NCBI GenBank assembly: GCA_023432565.1
Contig: JAEYUL010000135.1
Span: 1-40,153 of the forward strand
Source of the DNA: Actinomycetes bacterium
GTDB taxonomy: Bacteria > Actinomycetota > Actinomycetes > Actinomycetales > Cellulomonadaceae
Reading direction: 5' to 3'
Length of the DNA stretch: 40,153 nt
The notes under the pieces are model-generated. The model saw only the letters and a list, made by a program, of their open reading frames with translations, did not search any database and had not been told where the DNA came from. The position numbers and the translations under genes were made by a program. Positions 30,125 through 38,636 of this stretch are shown piece by piece; position 1 is the stretch's first letter, and the number at the start of each line of letters is the position of its first letter.

Positions 30125-32677
30125 TCACCGGAAGGTGCGCAGGCGCAGGGAGTTGGCCACCACCAGCACCGACGAGAACGCCATCGCGGCGCCCGCGATC
30201 ATCGGGTTGAGCAGACCGAGCGCGGCCAGCGGGATCGCGGCGACGTTGTAGGCGAACGCCCAGAACAGGTTCTGCCTGATGACGCGCAACGTGCGGCGCG
30301 ACAGGCGGATGGCCTGTGCCGCCGAGCGCAGGTCACCGCGCACGAGCGTGACGTCGGCGGCCTCGATGGCGACGTCGGTGCCGGTGCCCATCGCGAGTCC
30401 CAGGTCGGCGGTGGCGAGCGCCGCGGCGTCGTTGACGCCGTCGCCGACCATCGCGACCTGGCGCCCCGCGTCCTGCAGGCGCCGCACCACGTCCACCTTC
30501 TCCTCCGGCAGCACCTGGGCCACGACCTCGTCGATCCCGACCTCGCGGGCGACCGCCTGGGCCGCACCCTGGTTGTCGCCGGTCAGGAGCACGGGCCGCA
30601 GCCCGAGGGCGCGCAGGTCCTCGATCGCGTCCCGGGACGTGTCCTTCAGGGGGTCCCGGACGACGAGGGCGGCACGGGCGCGCCCGTCCCAGGCGACCAT
30701 GACCGCCGTGGCACCGTCCTGCTCGGCGGCGGCGAACCGCGCGTCGAGCGCCGCGGTGTCCACACCCTGCTCGGCGAGCCACGCGGGGCGCCCGACGAGC
30801 ACGCGTCGGCCCATCGCGACCCCGGCGTGCGCGGTGCGCACCACGCCGACGACGCCCCGGCCGGCCACCGCCGAGAAGTCGTACACCTCGTCGAAGCCGA
30901 TCTGTACACCGTCCTCGCCCACGGCTGCGGGCGCGTCCGGGCTCTCGAGCTCGTCCCACGCCGCGATGACGGCCGCGCCGATCGGGTGCTCGGCCTGTCG
31001 CTCGACCGCCGCGGCGTACCGCAGCGCCTCGTGCCGCGCCGCCTCGCGCGCGCGGTCGTCCTCGTCCGGGACGTCCGGCAGGAGGACGTCCGCCAGCGCC
31101 ATCCGGCCCTGCGTGACCGTGCCGGTCTTGTCGAGCACGACCGTGTCGACCCGACGCGTCCGCTCGAGGATCTCCGGACCCTTGATGAGGATCCCCAGCT
31201 GAGCGCCGCGCCCGGTGCCGACCAGGAGCGCGGTCGGGGTCGCGAGGCCCAGCGCGCAGGGGCACGCGATGATCAGCACCGCGACCGCCGCGGTGAACGC
31301 CGCCTGCGCGCTGCTGCCCGTCGCGAGCCACACGGCGAGCGTCCCGAGCGCGAGCACGAGCACCACCGGCACGAAGATCGCCGAGATCCGGTCGGCAAGG
31401 CGCTGCACGGGCGCCTTGCCGGTCTGCGCCTGGGCGACGAGCCGGCCGATCTGCGCCAGCCGCGTGTCGGAGCCGACGCGCGTGGCCCGCACGACGAGCG
31501 CGCCCGAGGAGTTCACGGTGGCGCCCGTGACCTCGTCGCCAGGGCCGACCTCGACCGGGACGGACTCACCCGTCAGGAGCGAGGTGTCGAGCGCCGAGGA
31601 GCCCGAGACGACCACGCCGTCGGTCGCGACCTTCTCGCCGGGCCGCACCGCGAACTCGTCGCCGACGCGCAACCGGTCGATCGGCACGCGCTGCTCGCTG
31701 CGGCGGCCGTCCGGACCGGTCACCACGAGCGCGACGTCCTTGGCCCCCAGGTCGAGGAGCGCGCGCAGCGCGTCGCCCGCGCGCCGGCGCGAGCGGTGCT
31801 CGGCGTAGCGACCGGCCAGCAGGAACGTCGTCACGACGGCCGCGACCTCAAAGTACAACTCAGGCACGGTCATGTGTACGTCTGCGGCGCGCGGCCACGA
31901 CGTGGGCGTCATCGTCATGCCCAGCTGGCCCGCGCCACCGAGCAGCAGCGCCCACAGCGACCAGCCGGTCGCCGCGATGATCCCGATGCTCACCAGCGTG
32001 TCCATCGTCGAGGCGCCGTGCCGCGCCGCGCGCGCCGCCGCCCGGTGGAACGGCCACGCCGCCCACGTCGCGACGGGCAGGGCCAGCGCCGCGACGACCC
32101 ACTGCCATCCACGCAGCTGCAGCGCGGGGATCATCGACAGCAGGAGCACGGGCACCGTGAGGACGGCAGCGACAACGAGCCGGCGGCGCAGGTCGGCGCC
32201 CCGCGCGTCCGTCGGGGCCGACGTGTCCTCGTCGGGGTCCATCTCGTGCCCGGGCGCCATCGTGTGCCCGGACAGCGCGTGCTCGGTCAGCGAGTGCCCG
32301 TCGTGCTCACCCGCGGGCGCGCCGGTGTGCGCGCTCGGCGCGTGGCCACCCTGCGTGTCCTGGTGAGCGCCCCCGTCGGGGTCACCCCGGTGCGCGTCGC
32401 CCGCGGCGTGCTCGCCGTGGACGTGCGCGGCTTCGGCCGGGTGCGGGACCGGCGAGGTCACCCGGGCGTCGTACCCGGCGGTGCGCACAGCGGCGACGAG
32501 GTCCTCGCGCGTCACCGACGGGTCGCTGACGACGACGTGCGCCGACTCGAGCGGCAGGTTCACCGTCGCCGTCACGCCGGGAAGGCGCTGCAGGCGCTTC
32601 TCGACACGGGCGACGCACGAGGCGCACGTCATCCCCTCGACGGCGAGCTCGACGACCCGCTGCTGGTCGGTGGTCAT
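30125..32677 (-). CDS. copA: Copper-exporting P1B-type ATPase with a His-rich linker
   Basis: An 850-aa Cu(I) efflux pump. The N-terminal metal-binding domain has MTCASC at 16-21. The membrane core has CPC in helix 6 (IIACPCALGLATPTALLV), the phosphorylation motif DKTGT, TGES, and GDGVND. The final helices keep the copper-selective YN and MxxSS residues. Between the metal-binding domain and the first helix lies an insertion (about 75-150) with 13 histidines in a Gly/Ala/Asp-rich background, which may bind copper or other metals. The ATG at 32677 follows AGAGGAAG. Part of csoR-copZ-copA. Confidence 0.95.
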   Translation of the reverse strand: MTTDQQRVVELAVEGMTCASCVARVEKRLQRLPGVTATVNLPLESAHVVVSDPSVTREDLVAAVRTAGYDARVTSPVPHPAEAAHVHGEHAAGDAHRGDPDGGAHQDTQGGHAPSAHTGAPAGEHDGHSLTEHALSGHTMAPGHEMDPDEDTSAPTDARGADLRRRLVVAAVLTVPVLLLSMIPALQLRGWQWVVAALALPVATWAAWPFHRAAARAARHGASTMDTLVSIGIIAATGWSLWALLLGGAGQLGMTMTPTSWPRAADVHMTVPELYFEVAAVVTTFLLAGRYAEHRSRRRAGDALRALLDLGAKDVALVVTGPDGRRSEQRVPIDRLRVGDEFAVRPGEKVATDGVVVSGSSALDTSLLTGESVPVEVGPGDEVTGATVNSSGALVVRATRVGSDTRLAQIGRLVAQAQTGKAPVQRLADRISAIFVPVVLVLALGTLAVWLATGSSAQAAFTAAVAVLIIACPCALGLATPTALLVGTGRGAQLGILIKGPEILERTRRVDTVVLDKTGTVTQGRMALADVLLPDVPDEDDRAREAARHEALRYAAAVERQAEHPIGAAVIAAWDELESPDAPAAVGEDGVQIGFDEVYDFSAVAGRGVVGVVRTAHAGVAMGRRVLVGRPAWLAEQGVDTAALDARFAAAEQDGATAVMVAWDGRARAALVVRDPLKDTSRDAIEDLRALGLRPVLLTGDNQGAAQAVAREVGIDEVVAQVLPEEKVDVVRRLQDAGRQVAMVGDGVNDAAALATADLGLAMGTGTDVAIEAADVTLVRGDLRSAAQAIRLSRRTLRVIRQNLFWAFAYNVAAIPLAALGLLNPMIAGAAMAFSSVLVVANSLRLRTFR

Positions 32678-32733
32678 GGCCGCTTCCTCTCGCTGGTGGT
32701 GGGCGCCCGCGGCGCGGGCTGAGCCGCTCGCGC

Positions 32734-32967
32734 TCACAGGAGCGAGCGGCGCGGGGTGAGGGCGTAGCCGGCCTCGTCGACCGCCGCGGCCACGGCCTCG
32801 TCGGACAGCGGGCCGTCGGAGGTGACGGTCACCGTGGACGACGCGCCCACGGCGAGGTCGATCGCGACGTCCGTGACGCCGGGGATGGCCTTGAGCTCGG
32901 TGGTGACGTGCTGCACGCAGTGCCCGCAGGTCATGCCGTCGACGCCGAAGGTGGTGGTCTGGCTCAT
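32734..32967 (-). CDS. copZ: Copper chaperone CopZ
   Basis: A 77-aa heavy-metal-associated domain protein with the Cu(I) site MTCGHC near residue 12 and the typical ferredoxin-like pattern (VTTELKAIPGVTDVAIDL, then AAAVDEAGYAL). It carries copper to the ATPase encoded downstream. The ATG at 32967 follows AGGAGAG. It sits between csoR and copA. Confidence 0.93.
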   Translation of the reverse strand: MSQTTTFGVDGMTCGHCVQHVTTELKAIPGVTDVAIDLAVGASSTVTVTSDGPLSDEAVAAAVDEAGYALTPRRSLL

Positions 32968-33055
32968 GTCGTCTCTCCTGTCTCGTGCCGGGCCGCTGCG
33001 GCCCGGGTCGTGGTGTTCCCTGCTGCGGACGTGCGTGCGCGCCGGCTCGTGAGGC

Positions 33056-33337
33056 TCAGCTGCGCACGAGCCGGGCGATCGCGTCGGCGGCCTCGCGGAC
33101 CTTCGCGTCGCCCTCCTCGGGGTCCCGGCGTGCCGCCTCGACGACGCAGTGGCCGAGGTGGTCCTCGACGAGGCCGATGCTCACGGCCTGCAGCGCCTTG
33201 GTGACGGCGGCGATCTGGGTGAGGACGTCGATGCAGTACACGTCCTCGTCCACCATGCGCGCGATGCCGCGCACCTGCCCTTCGATCCGGCGCAGGCGCT
33301 TGAGGTAGTCGTCCTTGGAGCTGGTGTAGCCGTGCAT
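33056..33337 (-). CDS. csoR: Copper-sensing repressor CsoR
   Basis: A 93-aa all-helical repressor with the Cu(I) ligands Cys35, His60 and Cys64 (DVYCIDVL; DHLGHCVV), matching the C-H-C set of mycobacterial CsoR. It binds DNA without copper and lets go when Cu(I) binds. The ATG at 33337 follows AAGGAGG. It is the first gene of the copper operon, directly behind its operator, so it represses itself, copZ and copA. Confidence 0.95.
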   Translation of the reverse strand: MHGYTSSKDDYLKRLRRIEGQVRGIARMVDEDVYCIDVLTQIAAVTKALQAVSIGLVEDHLGHCVVEAARRDPEEGDAKVREAADAIARLVRS

Positions 33338-33367
33338 GCGGTTCCTCCTTCTGCGGCTCCAACCAAC

Positions 33368-33384
33368 ATACCCCCATGGGGTAT
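33368..33384. promoter_or_regulatory. CsoR operator
   Basis: The near-palindrome atacccccatggggtat contains CCCCATGGGG. This is the G-tract/C-tract form of known CsoR sites. It lies 31 bp before the csoR start, in the promoter region. Confidence 0.8.
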
Positions 33385-33520
33385 TCCCATACTCCCACCG
33401 CATCGACCCGGCCCCCGCTCCGCCTCGTCCGCCGCGTACCCGGAGCGTGCGGAGGGGGCGGATGGGACGGATGACCGGAATGTGGACAGGGGGTGGACCC
33501 GGAGAGCGGCCCGGAGCACT

Positions 33521-33552
33521 ATTCCGAGCGTTCGGATCGGGTAACTCGGAAT
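33521..33552. promoter_or_regulatory. Candidate operator of the sulfate operon
   Basis: Arms attccgag (33521-33528) and ctcggaat (33545-33552) are exact inverse copies 16 bp apart, 40 bp before the substrate-binding protein start. Read on the minus strand it contains ATTCCGAGTTACC, similar to repeats before tauE (38566-38600). An Rrf2 regulator from the same operon is the likely binder. Confidence 0.5.
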
Positions 33553-33591
33553 AAGCCGAGCCCCGAGCGTCGACCGAGGAGCACACCGACC

Positions 33592-34650
33592 ATGACGTCC
33601 ACCCTCCGCGGGCACCTCGCCCGCACGAACTCACGCCTCGCCGCGGTGCTCGTCGCCGTGTCGCTCCTGGCGGTCTCGGGGTGTGGCTCCTCGGACGACG
33701 CCCAGACCAGCGCCGAGGGCACGAAGGGCGCCGCAGCCGCGGCCGACACGTCCATCGACCTCGTCGGCTTCGCGGTCATCCAGGCCGCCTACGACGACCT
33801 CGCGGAGGAGTTCGCGAAGACCGACGCCGGCAAGGGCACCACCGTCAAGGGCTCGTTCGGCGCCTCGGGCGCGCAGAGCCGCGCCGTGATCGCCGGCCAG
33901 GACGCAGACCTCGTCGCCCTGTCGCTGACCCCGGACGTCGACAACATCGCCGACGCGGGCCTGATCGACAAGAGCTGGAGCAGCGGCGAGCACAAGGGCA
34001 TCGTGTCCGACTCCGTCGTCGTCCTGGCCGTGCGCAAGGGCAACCCGAAGAACATCACGGGCTGGGACGACCTGGTCAAGCCCGGCGTCGGGATCGTCAC
34101 CGCCGACCCGGGCACGTCCGGGGCGGCCAAGTGGAACCTGCTCGGCGCCTACTCGCAGGCGCTCGGCGCCGACGACGACAAGGCCGCCGCGGAGGCCTAC
34201 CTCCAGAAGTTCATCGGCAACGTCGTGAGCTGGAACGACTCGGGGCGCACCGCCACGGACGCGTTCGTCAAGGGCACCGGTGACGTCCTGATCTCGTACG
34301 AGAACGAGACGATCGCGGCACGCGCGGCGGGCATCGAGCTGGACTACATCGTCCCGGACACCACGTTCCTCATCGAGAACCCCGCGGCGGTCACGACGAG
34401 CGCACCGCAGGCCGCCAAGGACTTCCTCGCGTTCATCCAGTCCGACGAGGGCCAGCAGGTGCTCGTCTCGCACGGCTTCCGGTCCGTCAGCGGCGTCGAG
34501 CCGGACGGTGACGTCGAGGGCGCTAACGACCCGGCCAACCCGTTCCCCGACGTCGACATCATCACGGTGGCGGACCTGGGCGGATGGAGCACCGTCAACG
34601 ACGAGCTGTTCGACAAGGAGAACGGCCTCGTCACGAAGCTGCGCGGCTGA
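33592..34650 (+). CDS. Sulfate ABC transporter substrate-binding lipoprotein
   Basis: A 352-aa extracytoplasmic sulfate-binding protein of the Sbp/CysP group. The lipobox LLAVSGC places the lipid on Cys31. Family signatures are LVGFAVIQAAYDDLAEEF, KGSFGASGAQSRAV, LVALSLTPDVDNIADAG and ADPGTSGAAKWNLLGAY. The ATG at 33592 has a GAGGAG site upstream. First gene of the sulfate uptake operon; the next gene starts one base after its stop. Thiosulfate may also be a substrate. Confidence 0.93.
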   Translation: MTSTLRGHLARTNSRLAAVLVAVSLLAVSGCGSSDDAQTSAEGTKGAAAAADTSIDLVGFAVIQAAYDDLAEEFAKTDAGKGTTVKGSFGASGAQSRAVIAGQDADLVALSLTPDVDNIADAGLIDKSWSSGEHKGIVSDSVVVLAVRKGNPKNITGWDDLVKPGVGIVTADPGTSGAAKWNLLGAYSQALGADDDKAAAEAYLQKFIGNVVSWNDSGRTATDAFVKGTGDVLISYENETIAARAAGIELDYIVPDTTFLIENPAAVTTSAPQAAKDFLAFIQSDEGQQVLVSHGFRSVSGVEPDGDVEGANDPANPFPDVDIITVADLGGWSTVNDELFDKENGLVTKLRG

Positions 34651-34651
34651 C

Positions 34652-35500
34652 GTGTCCCTCGTCGCGCACGTCGACCGGGCGACGCCCTCCGCCTTCGGGC
34701 GGGGGCGTCGCCCCGGCGAGCTCACGGGCGCCGCGAGCCTCGGCCTCGGGGTCGGGGTGCTCTGGCTGAGCCTGCTGGTGCTGCTGCCGATCGCCGCGAT
34801 CGTCTCGACCGCGTTCGAGGACGGGCTCGCGGGCTTCTGGGCCGCGATCACCGACCCGGAGGCGTTGTCGGCGATCCGGTTCACCGTCGGCGCGGCGCTG
34901 CTGGTCACCGCGATCAACGCGGTGGTGGGCACGCTCATCGCGTGGGTGCTGGTCCGCGACGACTTCCCGGGCAGGCGTGTCCTGGAGGTCGTGATCGACA
35001 TCCCGTTCGCGCTGCCGACGATCGTCGCAGGGCTCGTGCTGATCACCCTGTACGGACCGAGCGGGCCGTTCGGCATCAACCTCGTGGGGACGCGAGCGGG
35101 CGTGGTGCTCGCGCTGCTGTTCGTCACGCTGCCGTTCGTCGTGCGCTCGGTGCAGCCCGTGCTGATCGACGCGGACCGTGAGGTCGAGCAGGCCGCCGCG
35201 TCGCTCGGCGCGTCGGGCTTCACGATCTTCCGGCGCGTGATCCTGCCGACCGTCACCCCGGCCGTCGTCTCGGGCGCGGCGCTGAGCTTCGCGCGGGCGC
35301 TCGGGGAGTTCGGGTCGGTCATCCTCATCTCCGCGAACCTGATCGGCAAGACGCAGGTGTCCTCCTCCTACATCCTCAAGATGATCGAGTCCCAGGAGCC
35401 GGTCTCCGCAGCGGCCGTCGCGACGCTGCTGCTCGCGGTCGCCGTCGTCGTGCTCGTCCTGCTCGACGTGGTCCAGCGCAGGACGGCCCGCCGTGGTTGA
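34652..35500 (+). CDS. cysT: Sulfate ABC transporter permease CysT
   Basis: A 282-aa permease with six helices and the ABC permease EAA loop (EQAAASLGASGFTIFRRVIL, then P). Family features include DIPFALPTIVAGLVLITLYG and ARALGEFGSVILISANL. It forms the channel with CysW and is powered by CysA. GTG start at 34652; its end overlaps cysW by 8 nt. Confidence 0.93.
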   Translation: MSLVAHVDRATPSAFGRGRRPGELTGAASLGLGVGVLWLSLLVLLPIAAIVSTAFEDGLAGFWAAITDPEALSAIRFTVGAALLVTAINAVVGTLIAWVLVRDDFPGRRVLEVVIDIPFALPTIVAGLVLITLYGPSGPFGINLVGTRAGVVLALLFVTLPFVVRSVQPVLIDADREVEQAAASLGASGFTIFRRVILPTVTPAVVSGAALSFARALGEFGSVILISANLIGKTQVSSSYILKMIESQEPVSAAAVATLLLAVAVVVLVLLDVVQRRTARRG

Positions 35501-36377
35501 CCTCCAGGACCGCCCCGCCACGCGCGTGCCGGCGCAGGTGGACGCGCGGGTGCGACGAGCGCGCCGCCGCACCACGCGCACCGCGTGGGTGCTGCGTCTG
35601 ATCGCGATCGGGTACGTGCTCGCGCTCGTCGCGCTGCCCGTGGCCTCCGTCGTGCAGCACACGTTCGCCGACGGCCTGGCCCCGGTGTGGGAGGTGCTGA
35701 CGTCCGACGACTTCCTCGCCGCGCTGCGCCTGACGGCCGTGGTCGCGGGCATCGCGACGGTCCTCAACACCGTGTTCGGCGTCGGGATGGGTGTGCTCCT
35801 CGTGCGGTACCGGTTCTGGGGGCGGCGGCTCGTCTCCGCGGTGATCGACCTGCCGGTGTCGATCTCGCCCATCGTGGTCGGCGTCGCGCTGATTCTCGTC
35901 TACGGGACGTACGGCTGGTTCGGCGGCGCGCTCGAGGACGCCGGGTTCCGGGTCATCTTCTCCGTACCGGGCATGGTGCTCGCGACCGTGCTCGTCTCGC
36001 TGCCGCTCGTGCTGCGCGAGGTCGTGCCGACGCTCGAGGAGGCCGGCGTCGAGCAGGAGCAGGCCGCGCAGTCGCTCGGCGCCGACGCGTGGCAGCGGTT
36101 CTGGCGGGTCACGCTGCCGACCATCAGGTGGGCGCTCGCGTACGGCGTCGCGCTGAGCCTGGCGCGCTCGCTCGGCGAGTTCGGCGCGGTGCGCGTCGTG
36201 TCCGGCTCGGTGGCCGGCGAGTCGCAGACCCTCACGTTGTACGTCAATGACTCGTACCAGGAGTTCGGGCCGGACGCGCAGCGGCAGGCGTTCGCCGCCG
36301 CGTTCGTGCTCATGGCGATCGCCGTCGTGCTGATCGTCGTCATCGCCGCGCTGCGGCCCAAGGAGGAACGCTCGTGA
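35493..36377 (+). CDS. cysW: Sulfate ABC transporter permease CysW
   Basis: A 294-aa permease of six helices. It has VIDLPVSISPIVVGVALILV, the EAA loop EQAAQSLGADAWQRFWRVTL, and SLGEFGAVRVVSGSVAGE followed by QTLTLYVNDSYQEF, a CysW signature. The N-terminus is Arg-rich. The GTG start overlaps cysT and the stop overlaps the cysA GTG, so translation is coupled. Confidence 0.93.
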   Translation: MVDLQDRPATRVPAQVDARVRRARRRTTRTAWVLRLIAIGYVLALVALPVASVVQHTFADGLAPVWEVLTSDDFLAALRLTAVVAGIATVLNTVFGVGMGVLLVRYRFWGRRLVSAVIDLPVSISPIVVGVALILVYGTYGWFGGALEDAGFRVIFSVPGMVLATVLVSLPLVLREVVPTLEEAGVEQEQAAQSLGADAWQRFWRVTLPTIRWALAYGVALSLARSLGEFGAVRVVSGSVAGESQTLTLYVNDSYQEFGPDAQRQAFAAAFVLMAIAVVLIVVIAALRPKEERS

Positions 36378-37399
36378 ACCAGTCAGCCGCCGCCGCACTC
36401 GATGCGCGGTCCGGGATCGTCGTGCGCGGGGTGCACCGGTCGTTCGGTGACTTCGTCGCGCTCGAGGACGTCGACCTCGAGGTCAAGCCGGGCGGACTGA
36501 CCGCGCTGCTCGGTCCCTCGGGCGGCGGCAAGTCGACGCTGCTGCGGATCATCGCGGGTCTGGACTACCCGGACCGCGGGACCGTCGAGATCGGCGGCCG
36601 GGACGCGACGTTCCTGCCGCCGCAGCGCCGCTCGGTGGGGTTCGTGTTCCAGCACTACGCCGCGTTCAAGCACCTGACCACGGCGCGCAACGTCGCGTTC
36701 GGCCTGGAGATCCGCAAGCGCCCCAAGGCGGAGGTGCGGGACCGGGTCGCGGAGCTGCTCGAGCTCGTCCACCTCGAGCAGTTCGCGGACCGACTGCCCT
36801 CTCAGCTGTCGGGCGGGCAACGTCAGCGCATGGCGCTGGCGCGGGCGCTCGCGGTCCAGCCCGAGGTTCTGCTGCTCGACGAGCCGTTCGGCGCGCTCGA
36901 CGCCAAGGTCCGCAAGGAGCTGCGGGAGTGGCTGCGCCGCCTGCACGACGAGGTGCACGTGACGACCCTGTTCGTGACGCACGACCAGGAGGAGGCGCTC
37001 GAGGTGGCCGACGAGATCGTCGTGATCTCGCAGGGCCGGATCGAGCAGGTGGGCTCGCCCTCGCAGCTGTACGACCACCCCGCCAACGAGTTCGTCATGT
37101 CCTTCCTCGGCCCGGTGACGCGGCTGGGCGGGTCGCTGGTGCGCCCGCACGACATCGAGATCCTGGCCGACGAGCGCGCGGGCGCCGTGCAGGTCGAGGT
37201 GACCAAGCTGCTGCGGGTGGGCCACGAGGTGCGCGCCGAGACGCGCGCGCTCGACGGGTCGACGCCGTGGGTCCAGCTCACGCGGTCCCAGGTGGCCGAG
37301 CTGGACCTCGTCGACGGCGCGACGGTCTGGTTGCGACCGCTGGTGGCCACGCCGTTCCCGGCGGGTCCGCCCCGCGAGCCCGCGCCCGTCCCCGCCTGA
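36374..37399 (+). CDS. cysA: Sulfate ABC transporter ATPase CysA
   Basis: A 341-aa ATPase. Walker A GPSGGGKST, Q-loop VFQHYAAFKHLT, signature LSGGQRQRMALARALA and Walker B VLLLDEPFGALD are all present. A C-terminal TOBE-like domain follows (about 245-330). It drives sulfate import through CysT/CysW. The GTG start overlaps cysW. An Rrf2 gene follows after 7 bp. Confidence 0.95.
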   Translation: MNQSAAAALDARSGIVVRGVHRSFGDFVALEDVDLEVKPGGLTALLGPSGGGKSTLLRIIAGLDYPDRGTVEIGGRDATFLPPQRRSVGFVFQHYAAFKHLTTARNVAFGLEIRKRPKAEVRDRVAELLELVHLEQFADRLPSQLSGGQRQRMALARALAVQPEVLLLDEPFGALDAKVRKELREWLRRLHDEVHVTTLFVTHDQEEALEVADEIVVISQGRIEQVGSPSQLYDHPANEFVMSFLGPVTRLGGSLVRPHDIEILADERAGAVQVEVTKLLRVGHEVRAETRALDGSTPWVQLTRSQVAELDLVDGATVWLRPLVATPFPAGPPREPAPVPA

Positions 37400-37406
37400 G
37401 GCGCGC

Positions 37407-37889
37407 GTGCACATCTCCGCCAAGGTCGACTACGCGGTCCGCGCCCTGCTGCTGCTCGCGCAGCGAGCGCCCGAGCTGGTCACGGCAGAGGCGTTGAGCG
37501 CCGAGCAGGACCTGCCGCGCGAGTACGCCGAGCAGATCCTCACCGAGCTGCGCAAGCTGGGGTACGTCGTGTCCAAGCGCGGTGCACGCGGCGGCTACCA
37601 GCTCGCGCACCCGGCCGACGAGGTGCTGCTCGGACCGGTGCTCTCCGCGCTCGAGGGGCCGTTCGTCACGGTCCGCGCGGCGCTTCCGCAGACGCTGACG
37701 TACCGGGGCGTCGCGCAGCACCTCCCGGTGCTGTGGGGTGCGCTCGACGACACGCTGCACGACGTGCTCGACCACGTGACGCTGGCGGACCTGCTCACCG
37801 GGGAGCTCGGCGCCGCCCGCGACCCTGCGACCGCGCCGGTTCCGAGCCCTGACGGCCTGAGCGACCCCAGCCTCGTCGGGGGTGGCTGA
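37407..37889 (+). CDS. Rrf2-family regulator at the end of the sulfate operon
   Basis: A 160-aa regulator starting MHISAKVDYAVRALLLLA, the Rrf2 N-terminus, with the wing RGARGGYQLAHPADEV. It has no cysteine at all, so it cannot bind an iron-sulfur cluster like IscR or NsrR. This points to a CymR-like type that senses sulfur metabolism through a protein or small-molecule partner. GTG start, 7 bp after cysA, so it is in the sulfate operon and a likely autoregulator. Confidence 0.88.
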   Translation: MHISAKVDYAVRALLLLAQRAPELVTAEALSAEQDLPREYAEQILTELRKLGYVVSKRGARGGYQLAHPADEVLLGPVLSALEGPFVTVRAALPQTLTYRGVAQHLPVLWGALDDTLHDVLDHVTLADLLTGELGAARDPATAPVPSPDGLSDPSLVGGG

Positions 37890-38014
37890 TCGGGGCGTCG
37901 CGCGTGGCGAGGCGCATCCGGCGCGGCGGCACGGCAGGTCGGCCCGTCGGCCGGAATCGCCGGGTGGGACCTCGGGTCACGGGGTCCGCGCCGCGCGACC
38001 GGCACAATGAGCGC

Positions 38015-38473
38015 ATGCGGGTCTCGGCGAAGGCGGACTATGCGGTGCGGGCGTGCGCGGAGCTCGCGGCGAGCCCGCAGGGCAAGCCGGTCGCCGTCGA
38101 GACCCTTGCTGCGGGGCAGGGGTTGCCGACGAGCTTCCTCGAGCGGATCCTCGGTGACCTGCGACGCGGCGGCGTGGTGGTCAGCGTGCGAGGGCGCTCG
38201 GGGGGCTACCGGCTCGCGCGGCCGGCCACCGAGATCACGCTCGCGGACGTGATGCGTGCGGCCGAGGGTCCGCTGGTCACGGTGCGCGACGAGCGACCGC
38301 CGTCGTTGTCGTACGACGGCTCGGCCGCGGCGCTGCTCGACGTGTGGGTCGCGTTGCGGGTGAGCGTGCGCGACGTGCTCGACGAGGTGACGATCGCGGC
38401 GCTCGTCTCGGGCGACCTGCCGGCCTCGGTCCGCACGATGCTGCAGCGTGCGGACGCGTGGGAGAACCCCTGA
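38015..38473 (+). CDS. Second Rrf2-family regulator
   Basis: A 152-aa paralogue of the preceding regulator, starting MRVSAKADYAVRACAELAAS, with SVRGRSGGYRLARPATEITL in the wing. It has a single Cys near the N-terminus and none of the three cluster-binding cysteines, so it is also CymR-like. It has its own 125-bp upstream region. No clear ribosome site is seen; CACAAT seven bases before the start could be a -10 of a leaderless message. A sulfite/sulfonate exporter-like gene follows. Confidence 0.88.
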   Translation: MRVSAKADYAVRACAELAASPQGKPVAVETLAAGQGLPTSFLERILGDLRRGGVVVSVRGRSGGYRLARPATEITLADVMRAAEGPLVTVRDERPPSLSYDGSAAALLDVWVALRVSVRDVLDEVTIAALVSGDLPASVRTMLQRADAWENP

Positions 38474-38565
38474 CCGGCGTCCTCGTCGCGCGCGACCGCG
38501 GGCCGGAGCCGCTCGCCCTGTGAGGGCGTGCCGCCCGGCCCGTCTTGCATCGTGGGACCGGGGTT

Positions 38566-38600
38566 GAATATCGAGTTCAGCGGTCGGGATTATCGGGTTC
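38566..38600. promoter_or_regulatory. Paired direct-repeat operator before the TauE-like gene
   Basis: gaatatcgagttc (38566-38578) and gattatcgggttc (38588-38600) match at 11 of 13 bases and start 22 bp apart, two helical turns. The A/T-rich core is unusual for this region. It resembles the motif before the sulfate operon, suggesting a common Rrf2 regulator. Confidence 0.55.
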
Positions 38601-38636
38601 CCAGCTCCAAGGCGCCCAAACCCGAAGGAATCCACC

